Shown here one piece after another: positions 32,638 to 39,391 of a stretch of DNA of 40,062 nt (its first letter is position 1; every line of letters begins with the position of its first letter). The notes beneath the pieces were generated by a model. It had not been told where the DNA came from. It saw only the letters and a list, made by a program, of their open reading frames with translations, and ran no database searches. This stretch comes from Candidatus Latescibacterota bacterium (GTDB lineage: Bacteria > Latescibacterota > UBA2968): the NCBI GenBank assembly GCA_022821275.1, contig JAJEDY010000026.1:1-40062 (forward strand), written 5' to 3'. The translations under genes and the position numbers were made by a program.

Positions 32638-33315
32638 TCAAATTTCGGCTTTGAGGGATTCGAGTTCGTTTTGTGCTTTTGCGAGTGATACGCGCTTGAA
32701 GAGCAGGGCGAAAAAGAGCGCGAAGAAGGTGATGACGCAGAAGAAAAAGACGATTTTCATGTCGGGTGGCAGGCTGATTTCTTCGCCGCGAACCACTTCC
32801 GGGTGATGCGTGCGCCACAGTTTGGTGGCGTAGTGGATGAAGGGCACGTTGAGGAAGCCGATGATGCCGAGTACTGCGCGAAAGCGCGCGCTTTGAACCG
32901 CGTCTTCGAGGTAGGTGTGCAACATGTGATACGCTGCGAGGATGAGCCAGAGTATGAGTGTGAGTGTGAGTTGTGCATCCCAGACCCACCACGCGCCCCA
33001 GATGGGTTTTGCCCAGATTGCACCTGTGATTAAGACCAGGGTGCCAAAGAGCAAGCTCACTTCGGCTGAACAAGCGGCCCACAGGTCGCAGTTTTTGTCG
33101 CGTTTCCACAGATAGAAGATGCTGAAGATAAAGCAGAGAAAGCTGCCCAGGAACATTGAGAAGGCAGATGGGACGTGGTAGTAGAATATTTTTTGTGCCA
33201 GTCCCATTTCTTTTTCTATTCCGGCGTACATGAATACCAGATAGGGGGCGATAGTCAGGCAGATGAGCGCGAGAATGCCGAAGATAAAGGGAAGGATGTA
33301 GGGTTTTTGGTGCAT
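32638..33315 (-). CDS. ccmC: heme transporter/handling protein CcmC
   Basis: Inner-membrane protein of 225 residues with six transmembrane segments and the tryptophan-rich heme-binding WWD motif (WGAWWVWDAQLTLTLILW). Conserved histidines are in IFYYHVPSA and AYHMLHTYLED. CcmC loads heme onto CcmE for cytochrome c assembly. ATG 33315 with GGAGG seven bases before it is preferred; the TTG six bases upstream is in frame but overlaps the spacer. It follows ccmB by two bases. Confidence 0.95.
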   Translation of the reverse strand: MHQKPYILPFIFGILALICLTIAPYLVFMYAGIEKEMGLAQKIFYYHVPSAFSMFLGSFLCFIFSIFYLWKRDKNCDLWAACSAEVSLLFGTLVLITGAIWAKPIWGAWWVWDAQLTLTLILWLILAAYHMLHTYLEDAVQSARFRAVLGIIGFLNVPFIHYATKLWRTHHPEVVRGEEISLPPDMKIVFFFCVITFFALFFALLFKRVSLAKAQNELESLKAEI

Positions 33316-33317
33316 TG

Positions 33318-33989
33318 TCAATCCTCCAGGACATATTCAAATAAGAGCAGGCATGCAGCGATGTAGAGTGCGACAAAAGCACTGCTGAGTACGAGCCAGT
33401 CTGTGATTTCACTGCCTTCGAGAACTGCGCGAAAGGATTCGATGGCTGCGAGAAGTGCCGGGATGAATATGGGCAGTGTGAGGAGGGGTAAGAAGGCTTC
33501 TCGCAATCGGGTGTTGAGCGACATGGCAGAGAAGAGGGTGCCAATGGTCGCAAGACCGAGGGTGCCCAGCAAGATGGGCAGGATGAGATGGGGGAGTGCT
33601 TGTGCGATTTGCAGGTTGAGAAAGATGACGAGGATGGGCAAGATGAGTGCCTGGAGTATGAGCATGGTGAGGGTGTTGCCCAGCATTTTGCCCAGGAAGA
33701 TCGCACCCGGATCCGCGGGTGTGAGGCGCAAGCCCATCAGGCAGTCGTTTTGTTTTTCGATAGCAAAAGATCGGCTGAGGCCCAGCAGTCCTGCAAAAGC
33801 CGTGGCGATCCAGAAGATGCCGGGGGCTACTGTTTTTATGATTGGTGAGCCGGGTTCGTATATGAAATTGAAGATGATGACGATCAGAAATGCGAAGAAG
33901 GCCATGGCGCTGAGGCGTTCTCTGGTGCGCCATTCGGTTTTGAGATCTTTTTGGAGAATGGCGAGGGTTTGTGTGAAGAAAAGAGGCAT
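33318..33989 (-). CDS. ccmB: heme ABC exporter permease CcmB
   Basis: A 223-residue inner-membrane permease with six hydrophobic segments. N-terminal FFTQTLAILQKDLKTEWRTRERLSAM and FAGLLGLSRSFAIEKQNDCLMGL are typical of CcmB. With CcmA it forms the ABC unit that releases holo-CcmE from CcmC during cytochrome c maturation. It starts three bases after ccmA stops, and ccmC follows within two bases. Confidence 0.95.
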   Translation of the reverse strand: MPLFFTQTLAILQKDLKTEWRTRERLSAMAFFAFLIVIIFNFIYEPGSPIIKTVAPGIFWIATAFAGLLGLSRSFAIEKQNDCLMGLRLTPADPGAIFLGKMLGNTLTMLILQALILPILVIFLNLQIAQALPHLILPILLGTLGLATIGTLFSAMSLNTRLREAFLPLLTLPIFIPALLAAIESFRAVLEGSEITDWLVLSSAFVALYIAACLLLFEYVLED

Positions 33990-33992
33990 TTT

Positions 33993-34700
33993 TTAGCGGG
34001 TGGTTTTGTTTTCGTACAGGGTTTGCAAGTCGGATTCACTGAAGTCTTTTGCCGATGCTTCGTGCACTAATTGGCCCTGGAAGAGGATGCCAAAGCGGTC
34101 TGCGAGCGCGAGGCCCCGCGCGAGGTCGTGTGTGACGAGGAAGATGGTGCGTCCTTCTGCTTTGAGGGTGGTGATTATGTTGGATAATGTCGATTGAGCC
34201 GATGTGTCGAGGCCGGTGAAGGGTTCGTCGAGTAAGAGGATCGATGGGTGGTGCAAGATGGCTCGGGCAATGGCCAGTCGCTGTTTCATGCCCCGGGAGT
34301 ATTTGTGTATCCGGTCGCGCTGGCGGTTTTTCAGGCCCACGGTGAGGAGGACTTTTTCAATGCGGGTGTTGAGGTTTTGAAGGCCGTACATGCGTCCGTA
34401 AAATGCGAGATTTTCTCGCGCTGTGAGGTCGTCGTAGAGCATGGTTTGATGCGAGATGTATCCGATGTTTTTGCGTATTTCATGCGGGTTGCGCCGGGTG
34501 TCTATACCGCTGATCCAGATGTCGCCAGATGATGGTTTTGATAGTGTGGCGATGAGGCGCAACAGGGTTGTTTTGCCCGCTCCGTTTGGGCCAAAGAGTG
34601 TAAAAATACATCCCGTTGGTACGGTGAGGTTTATGTCTTGTAGAGCCGTGATATGACCAAAACGGCGGGTTGTGTTCTGTATGTCAATGGCCGTGTTCAT
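33993..34700 (-). CDS. ccmA: heme ABC exporter ATP-binding protein CcmA
   Basis: A 235-residue ABC ATPase with Walker A GPNGAGKTT (about residues 38-46), signature YSRGMKQRLAIARAI, Walker B ILLLDEPFTGLD and H-loop LVTHDLARG. Proximity to ccmB/C/D identifies it as CcmA rather than another ABC ATPase. It supplies energy for CcmE release. Its ATG overlaps the stop of the upstream exported-protein gene (ATGA). No ccmE, ccmF, ccmG or ccmH is in the window. Confidence 0.93.
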   Translation of the reverse strand: MNTAIDIQNTTRRFGHITALQDINLTVPTGCIFTLFGPNGAGKTTLLRLIATLSKPSSGDIWISGIDTRRNPHEIRKNIGYISHQTMLYDDLTARENLAFYGRMYGLQNLNTRIEKVLLTVGLKNRQRDRIHKYSRGMKQRLAIARAILHHPSILLLDEPFTGLDTSAQSTLSNIITTLKAEGRTIFLVTHDLARGLALADRFGILFQGQLVHEASAKDFSESDLQTLYENKTTR

Positions 34701-35755
34701 TGGTTGCTATCTGATAGATCAATGACTTCGGCTTTGAGGGCGTTGCGCCTGTTTTTGTAATCGGCTTCCGAGAGTTTGCCGTTTTCATATCGCTCGTCGA
34801 GGTCGGCGATTTGTTCGAGCAGGATGGTGCGCCGATTGGGGGGTGTTTTGTGTGAGCGCATGTAGATGATGAGGATTGCGAGTGCGAGCGCACTGGCAGC
34901 AATGATTCCTATTGTGGTTTGTAAATTGGGTGTGAGGCTGAATTCGGATGATGAGAGTCTGATGTCGATTTGTGTGCCGGGCGCGAGTTGTTCGGTGCCA
35001 AATCGCTGAAAGGCGTTATTGCCCAGGTTTACGATTCCGAGGTCTTGAAGTACTGTTGTGGAGACGGGGGTTTCGGGCGGTTGGACGAGCAAGTCCATGC
35101 CCGCGGTGGGATAGGTGATGCGTTGCGCGATGCGGTTGGTCGGGGGTATGGAGAATGTGAAGAAGGTCTGGCTATTTCCGGGGATGATGGGGCGTGGGTC
35201 AACGAGTAGTGAACCGTGCAGGTGTACGCCTTGCGGTGCGCGGATAAAGTCGGTTACGCCGTCGGGTAAGGGTATTTCCAGGCCGTGACCGTGGTCGCCG
35301 CCCGTGAGGTAGGTGCGGTCGCCGTGGTTGTGTACGATGAAAATATATGTGACTGTGCCAGCCTGAGCGTCGAGGAGGATGTGGTGTGAAGATAGGGATA
35401 TGGCGGTGTCGGAGTCCGTGGTTTCAAATACGGGGATGTCAACAGTATCGCCCGCAGGTGCCGGGTTGCCGGGATAGTCTATGCCGTTGTATCGGGCAAA
35501 TAGCATGGGCGGTGGTTCGGCTCCCGGGTCTGGGGGGACGTCGAGGATAAATTGGCCTTTGCTGTCGGTGGTGTCACGCACTACGGTGACGTCTCCGGCT
35601 TCATGGAGGATATAAGAGACTTCGATATCTGGTTCGGGACGGTTGAGGGTGTGATTGATGACATGACCCGTGAGGGCGAAGGTAGGGGTGGCGATAAAAA
35701 GGGCAAGCATTCCGATGAGGAACGCGAGATGCGGAGCGGATAATAGACGGAACAT
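34697..35755 (-). CDS. exported, membrane-anchored protein preceding ccmA
   Basis: About 352 residues. A signal peptide (MFRLLSAPHLAFLIGMLALF, ending TFA) is followed by a carboxypeptidase-regulatory-like beta domain (TGHVINHTLNRPEPDIEVSY), further beta-rich sequence, one transmembrane helix near residues 285-303 (IGIIAASALALAILIIYM) and a cytoplasmic tail with LLEQIADLDERYENGKLSEADYKNRR. The tail has the helix-turn pattern found in CcmI-like or SHOCT-like tails. Such proteins occur just upstream of ccmA in several phyla, suggesting an accessory role in heme or cytochrome assembly. Starts at 35785 and 35800 are in frame; the latter lies in a repeated 17-base sequence. Confidence 0.65.
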   Translation of the reverse strand: MFRLLSAPHLAFLIGMLALFIATPTFALTGHVINHTLNRPEPDIEVSYILHEAGDVTVVRDTTDSKGQFILDVPPDPGAEPPPMLFARYNGIDYPGNPAPAGDTVDIPVFETTDSDTAISLSSHHILLDAQAGTVTYIFIVHNHGDRTYLTGGDHGHGLEIPLPDGVTDFIRAPQGVHLHGSLLVDPRPIIPGNSQTFFTFSIPPTNRIAQRITYPTAGMDLLVQPPETPVSTTVLQDLGIVNLGNNAFQRFGTEQLAPGTQIDIRLSSSEFSLTPNLQTTIGIIAASALALAILIIYMRSHKTPPNRRTILLEQIADLDERYENGKLSEADYKNRRNALKAEVIDLSDSNQ

Positions 35756-35851
35756 GGTATGAAGGTGAGTAACCAGTGTGATCATGGTCGATGATCCCAT
35801 TCTTTTCGAAGGTTATCCATATATGTCCCCCGTTCCATGTATCCCCCTGTT

Positions 35852-35965
35852 TGAATACGATTGATTAGTGTTGGATCATACTCTAACCCACTCAATATCA
35901 TCAACCTGCCCAAAACAGTCAATCTTTATTGATTCATCCACTGGCAGAGCATGCGTAACGTCAGT
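35852..35965 (-). pseudogene. fragment of an Rpn-type nuclease gene
   Basis: About 110 bases nearly identical to part of the Rpn-type gene at 37263-37970 (its 37360-37470 region, encoding LPVDESIK and LSGLEYDPTLINRI). An extra base (AAAACAGTC versus AAAAGGTC) shifts the frame, so it is not translatable. The fragment runs directly into terminator-repeat copy 1, whereas in the longer locus the gene body and leader (about 790 bases) stand between. It therefore looks like an internally deleted duplicate. Confidence 0.8.
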
Positions 35966-36029
35966 TAATCTATAACTTCTGGCAAACAACAAAGGCTACG
36001 TCTTTCGAGGCGTAGCCTTTTTCATTCCC
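35966..36029 (+). repeat. terminator-bearing dispersed repeat, copy 1
   Basis: It starts TTAATCTATAACTTCTGGC and contains the hairpin AAAGGCTACGTCT-TTCG-AGGCGTAGCCTTT (35991-36020), a 13-base stem with one G-U pair and a UUCG tetraloop, then TTC. Near-identical copies are at 38262-38338 and 39636-39713 in the same orientation. The hairpin and T-rich tail make an efficient Rho-independent terminator. Confidence 0.9.
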
Positions 36030-36095
36030 TATTGTCTCTCCCTGGATGATCCCATTCTTTTGTTATGCAGTGCCCCTAAACCCTTTGAAACAACC

Positions 36096-36124
36096 TTGAT
36101 GTGTGCATCATTTGTGCATACATT
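36096..36124 (+). promoter_or_regulatory. brnT promoter with direct-repeat operator
   Basis: TTGATG (36096-36101), a 17-base spacer and TACATT (36119-36124) lie only six bases before the brnT ATG, so the transcript would be nearly leaderless. TGTGCAT occurs twice in the spacer (36102-36108 and 36113-36119), 11 bases apart. That spacing is expected for ribbon-helix-helix dimers such as BrnA, which autorepresses its operon. Confidence 0.5.
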
Positions 36125-36130
36125 TGTTTT

Positions 36131-36406
36131 ATGAATTATCAATGGGACCCGGAAAAAGCATAATCTAATTTCCTTACACATGGTGTTGATTTCGCTGACT
36201 CAGTAGGCGTATTTGAGGATAGCTGGGCATTGACCTTGAAAGAAGAGATTGAATCGGGTGAGCAACGATTTGCCACTCTTGGTACCGATTTCTTTGGACG
36301 AATTTTGGTTGTCGTTTATACATATCGAAACGAAGACATCCGTTTAATTTCCGCTCGTCCCGCAACGCGTCGAGAAAGGAGAATATATGAGCAAAAAAGA
36401 ATATAA
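36131..36406 (+). pseudogene. brnT: BrnT ribonuclease toxin gene broken by a nonsense codon
   Basis: The conceptual product of 91 codons matches BrnT, the RelE-fold ribonuclease toxin: YQWDPEKA, SNFLTHGVDFADSVGVFED, then RILVVVYTYRNEDIRLISARPATRRERRIYE, with the catalytic Arg/His region. Codon 11 is TAA (36161-36163) at the place where homologues usually have Lys in KAxSN, so one base change (AAA to TAA) is enough to explain it. No usable start follows before the core. The rest of the frame is intact, which implies a recent loss. The 3' end overlaps brnA by 20 bases. UAA is not a known recoding codon in standard bacteria. Confidence 0.85.
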
Positions 36407-36659
36407 TTTTGAGACCGCCCAACAAGGCCCCGTCGTTCAGCTACCATCCGGCAAGACGCGTATCACCATTCGCCTTGACACAGACATTCTGAATTGGTTT
36501 AAGAAACAGGTTCACGATGCAGGGGGCGGAAATTATCAGACGCTTGTGAACCAGGCGCTCAGAGAACACGTCCAGGCTAACAATGGCGCATTGGAACAAA
36601 CGCTACGCAAAGTCATTCGCGAGGAACTCGGTTCAGGTCAAGTCCGAAAAGTTCTGTAA
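36387..36659 (+). CDS. brnA: BrnA antitoxin
   Basis: A 90-residue ribbon-helix-helix DNA-binding antitoxin. The family motif TRITIRLDTDILNWFKKQV is followed by GGGNYQTLVNQALREHV (about residues 27-68); the C-terminal tail binds the toxin. BrnA represses its own promoter and neutralises BrnT. GAAAGGAG precedes the ATG, and the gene overlaps the broken brnT. Since the toxin is disrupted, the antitoxin may be a relic or may protect against BrnT from elsewhere in the genome. Confidence 0.9.
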   Translation: MSKKEYNFETAQQGPVVQLPSGKTRITIRLDTDILNWFKKQVHDAGGGNYQTLVNQALREHVQANNGALEQTLRKVIREELGSGQVRKVL

Positions 36660-36700
36660 AAAGGTAGCCCCATTATAGGACAGATTCGTTATTTGTCAAT

Positions 36701-36859
36701 CTATCCCATAACCTCTATTCCCACATCCCCAGTCGTACCGTCATAATCCGGGTCTGGGAAGGTATCATAAGAAAGCCCAACAAGAACCATCATTGTTGGG
36801 CCTGATGCGATTAGATCATCCGGATTCTCAAATCCTACGTTGGTAGATTTTGTTGGCAT
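36701..36859 (-). CDS. short protein, possibly an N-terminal remnant of a retropepsin-like aspartic protease
   Basis: A 52-residue ORF beginning MPTKSTNVGFENPDDLIASG and continuing PTMMVLVGLSYDTFPDPDYD. The GPTxxVxxGxxxD pattern resembles the first strand of clan AA aspartic-protease-like proteins, but the DTG active site that should follow is absent, so it would be truncated. Its start overlaps the DUF5678-like gene by 25 bases, as expected for a coupled pair. An inverted repeat GCCCAACAA/TTGTTGGGC (36775-36801) lies inside it. The identification is tentative. Confidence 0.4.
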   Translation of the reverse strand: MPTKSTNVGFENPDDLIASGPTMMVLVGLSYDTFPDPDYDGTTGDVGIEVMG

Positions 36860-37134
36860 TGTGCCTTTTCAAAGTTAATAGTGGAAGCGGCACTCAAAAC
36901 TGTGGGTAATCCACTTCTATATAGACTTTCTGGTGCCCCAACTTGAAGGATCAAGAAAACGCGGTCTCTGAATTTTTTGACAGCTTCGAGTATCGCTTCA
37001 TCCTCCGTATCAAAGACCCCATTGAGTTCACCTTCGTAGATAATAACCCACTTACCAAAGTGGTCAAGCTCAAGGCCCTCTTCGCACAATTTGTTGTACG
37101 CGGAAATTTCATCTTTAAGTGTCCTGGCCTTCAT
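36835..37134 (-). CDS. small DUF5678-like protein
   Basis: A 99-residue cytosolic protein. The core FGKWVIIYEGELNGVFDTEDEAILEAVKKF followed by FLILQVGAPES fits the DUF5678 pattern (GKWVAIxDGxVVGxGDTxEEA). Such short proteins often pair with a retropepsin-like protein in bacterial genomes, and the overlapping downstream ORF may be the remains of one. The function is not known; toxin-antitoxin-like roles have been suggested only by context. AGAGAG lies upstream of the ATG. Confidence 0.55.
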   Translation of the reverse strand: MKARTLKDEISAYNKLCEEGLELDHFGKWVIIYEGELNGVFDTEDEAILEAVKKFRDRVFLILQVGAPESLYRSGLPTVLSAASTINFEKAQCQQNLPT

Positions 37135-37262
37135 GGCGGCATCTCTCTTTAGGGTGGTTGGACAAGTGTCTCTTTAAGATTTTTTACAATAGGTCTTCCA
37201 TGATCTATTGTCAACACATTGTATGAGACAAGGAGATCTTCAAGGACGCGTTGCCTACCCCC

Positions 37263-37970
37263 TTACTCAATGTCTTCTTCAATGCCTTCTTGCTTAATGT
37301 ATTGGGCAAACGACGATTCGCGCATAATAGCGTCCATAAGACCCTCCTGTGATAGAATACGATTGATGAGTGTTGGATCATACTCTAACCCACTCAATAT
37401 CATCAACCTGCCCAAAAGGTCAACTTTTATTGATTCATCCACTGGCAGAACATTCGTCGCGTCAACACATTGACGCAACCACGCCGCCGAATCTATTCCA
37501 ACGGGACGTTTCATCAAGGGGGCAAACGGAAACAAGTCCGAAGGTCCTCCCTCAAGAATGTCCTGTCCTTCTATCTCACTGAGCCGAATCACTTTGTATT
37601 CTACCAAAACTTCATAGCCGGGCAATTCCTGTATGTAGCGTCCCGGGTCGCGCCGACCTGCATTGCGCCGCAAATAGATCACGTTGGAATAAATCGGCAG
37701 ACCGTAATGCCCAATCGCACGCATAACATAACCAGCCATGCGCAGCGGCATAGATGGATCGTCAGTCGTTTGAAACTCGTGATGTATCAATGCCTCCTCA
37801 CCTGCGATATGGGCGCGGATGAGGCTATCGGTATGTTGTGTTTCAGCCCTGATTTGCTCTGTGTCGAGTATGTCCAGGACTTCTACATCGTCCTGTTCAA
37901 GTGTAAATCGGATGAAGTCTTTGGGATAGGTCTGGATGAGATGTTTGGAGATGGTTTCGTATTTGGCCAT
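37263..37970 (-). CDS. Rpn/PD-(D/E)XK family nuclease-like protein, ended by an early TAA
   Basis: A 235-residue protein of the Rpn-like (transposase_31/DUF4351-type) PD-(D/E)XK group. Features are DFIRFTLEQDDVEVLDIL at the start, the catalytic-like EEALIHHEFQTTDDPSMPLRMAGYV (Glu-x-Gln form) and LVEYKVIRLSEIEGQ. ATG 37970 is preceded by GAGG. The sequence ends IEEDIE-TAA, but in the same frame 37 more codons follow (GGRQRVLEDLLVSYNVL and on) to a TAA at 37149-37151. The expected C-terminal helical tail thus appears cut off by one nonsense change at 37263-37265. A deleted duplicate lies at 35852-35965. Confidence 0.8.
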   Translation of the reverse strand: MAKYETISKHLIQTYPKDFIRFTLEQDDVEVLDILDTEQIRAETQHTDSLIRAHIAGEEALIHHEFQTTDDPSMPLRMAGYVMRAIGHYGLPIYSNVIYLRRNAGRRDPGRYIQELPGYEVLVEYKVIRLSEIEGQDILEGGPSDLFPFAPLMKRPVGIDSAAWLRQCVDATNVLPVDESIKVDLLGRLMILSGLEYDPTLINRILSQEGLMDAIMRESSFAQYIKQEGIEEDIE

Positions 37971-38150
37971 GTGAAATACCTCGCGTCTGATGGGGTGAGT
38001 AAGTGGGATACACGTAACACTCAGACATAAAGCAAATGGCATGCCAACAAATGGTAATTCTCCAAAAATTGAGCGATATTTTGCGTTGGAAGATGTCTAA
38101 GTACTTTAAATATTCTGTTTTACACACTTGTTCACATTCTGAATTTAAAT

Positions 38151-38180
38151 CCGCAGATGGCCGCAGATGGGCACAGATGA
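38151..38180 (+). repeat. tandem CCGCAGATGG dispersed repeat
   Basis: Two copies of CCGCAGATGG and a variant GCACAGATGA lie in the 620-base spacer between the Rpn-type gene and the DUF433 gene. They belong to the same repeat class as 4868-4896 and 5730-5760. Confidence 0.7.
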
Positions 38181-38261
38181 AAGGCGAGAGGGTACATTTT
38201 GAGCGATGAATGGGCGATTATGTGAAAGATATGTACCGCTCATGTGGTGGTGATTCTTGCG

Positions 38262-38338
38262 TAATCTATAACTTCTGGCAAACAACAAAGGCTACGTCTT
38301 TCGAGGCGTAGCCTTTTCTCATTTCCTACTTCGGCACT
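38262..38338 (+). repeat. terminator-bearing dispersed repeat, copy 2
   Basis: TAATCTATAACTTCTGGC is followed by the same UUCG-capped 13-base stem and then TTTTCTCATTTCCTACTTCGGCAC. It shares its longer 3' end (to CTTCGGCAC) with copy 3 but not copy 1. It lies upstream of the Rpn-type gene and the DUF433 gene, which diverge from it. Confidence 0.9.
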
Positions 38339-38590
38339 ATTTTAATATGTCTGCGGCCCCATGTATCCCTTGTTTTTTTAAATATCGGTTGCGCTTTAAT
38401 CCTTAATGCCGTATTCTCAAAAGGATAAAGGTCGCGTGTAGTAGCGCGGTCATCGGAGAAAATTCCTATACAAAAGATGTGCCATGAATATAGAGGTTTA
38501 ACTACTGCGGTCAATGCTTGGAGTTACCCCGATTGAGTGAATAGTGTAGAAGGTTCACTCCAATCATCCTGTGCCATCAGGAGGCTCAGT
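38339..38590. other. spacer with possible decayed coding sequence
   Basis: This stretch between repeat copy 2 and the DUF433 gene contains a minus-strand frame of 62 codons (38326-38514) that begins near SWHIFCIGIFSDDRATTRDL and ends inside the repeat. It may be the end of a lost gene, but I do not recognise it and see no ribosome site. A CCATGTATCCC string is shared with 35835-35845, near copy 1. Confidence 0.3.
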
Positions 38591-38902
38591 ATGTCATCTA
38601 CAAAATGGGATTTCAAGGGTGTCCGAGAACATCCCCATATCATCATAAATAATCAGATTTTGGGTGGAGAGCCAATTATCAAAAATACGCGCACACCTGT
38701 TCGGGCGATTATTGAAGTCTGGCGTTTGGGCACACACCCCGAAAATATTCCAAACCACCTTCCACATTTGTCTTTGAGACAAGTTTTTGATGCTCTGAAC
38801 TATTACAATGACCATCAAGAGGAAATAGAAAAATATATTGAAGAAAATCTCGTTCCCAACAGATTGATCGATCCCCTGGCACACGCAACACAATGTTTTT
38901 AA
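38591..38902 (+). CDS. DUF433 domain protein, antitoxin-like
   Basis: A 103-residue protein with the DUF433 helix-turn-helix pattern: HPHIIINNQILGGEPIIKNTRTPVRAIIEVWRLG, then ENIPNHLPHLSLRQVFDALNYYNDHQEEIEKYI. DUF433 proteins are usually antitoxins of DUF5615 (PIN-like) toxins. Here the next ORFs are HicB/HicA-like and no DUF5615 gene is seen, so the partner is missing or elsewhere. ATG 38591 has a perfect AGGAGG; an upstream in-frame start at 38537 lacks one. Confidence 0.82.
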   Translation: MSSTKWDFKGVREHPHIIINNQILGGEPIIKNTRTPVRAIIEVWRLGTHPENIPNHLPHLSLRQVFDALNYYNDHQEEIEKYIEENLVPNRLIDPLAHATQCF

Positions 38903-38965
38903 TCGCAGAGTTTGGCAGAATAATCCGCTTTTTACTCACGCAGTGAAAAGCCTTTGGAGGTTGTT

Positions 38966-39391
38966 ATGGCTGAAGCCACCGTGAAATCAATACAGGAAGA
39001 AAATCCTATCTATCCATTCTCTTATCAGTTGTGGAGAAATGCTTTAGATTTAGATGACAATTTAAATCGCTCCTTTGAGAAAAATATAGCAACATCTTTT
39101 CAATTACAAACGGAATTTGTACTATCTACTACTGATCAATGGCCCATTGTTGCTGAAAAATCTGATGATGGGTCATGGGCGGTGTATTTTAAGGATTCTC
39201 CAGATATAATCGCGGGTAGTAATGATAGTTTAGAGGACGCATTAGTTGGTTTAGCAGAAATCGTCAATGACGATTTCCAGGACAGCAGAGAAAACAAAGA
39301 TAATATCTCTCCATATCAGGCAAAACGGCATCAGTTTCTAAGAAAGGTTTTCAATCGTGAATTTGAGGGAGCATCGAAGCAAGGTACTTAG
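38966..39391 (+). CDS. HicB-like antitoxin
   Basis: A 141-residue protein. Residues about 60-105 (WPIVAEKSDDGSWAVYFKDSPDIIAGSNDSLEDALVGLAEIV) show the HicB partial RNase-H-like fold pattern: strand, short strand, then a helix starting SLEDAL. The N-terminal 45 residues are an extension not typical of short HicB. It overlaps the HicA-like gene by 35 bases, the antitoxin-first order being common for such pairs. TTGGAGG precedes the ATG at 38966. There is no obvious C-terminal DNA-binding domain. Confidence 0.62.
   Translation: MAEATVKSIQEENPIYPFSYQLWRNALDLDDNLNRSFEKNIATSFQLQTEFVLSTTDQWPIVAEKSDDGSWAVYFKDSPDIIAGSNDSLEDALVGLAEIVNDDFQDSRENKDNISPYQAKRHQFLRKVFNREFEGASKQGT

Larger units (their letters stand above)
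35790..36061. repeat. 17-bp direct repeats flanking a 238-bp segment
   Basis: The identical 17-base sequence GATGATCCCATTCTTTT occurs at 35790-35806 and 36045-36061. Between them lie the Rpn gene fragment and terminator-repeat copy 1. The pair could be a long target duplication around an inserted block, or ends of a rearranged duplication. The 35801-36130 stretch otherwise holds no intact gene. Confidence 0.6.

Noticed and set aside
36161-36163. TAA in brnT considered as a recoded codon, by analogy with the nearby selenocysteine UGA
   Set aside because: UAA is not recoded in known bacteria with a standard code, all other genes here stop normally at TAA, and no downstream stimulatory structure is apparent.
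36775-36801. Perfect 9-bp inverted repeat considered as the brnA terminator
   Set aside because: It lacks a T tract on either strand and lies inside the short minus-strand ORF 36701-36859; its role is uncertain.
38326-38514. 62-codon minus-strand frame considered as a gene
   Set aside because: It has no ribosome site, ends within the dispersed repeat and shows no recognisable family; noted only as possible decayed sequence.
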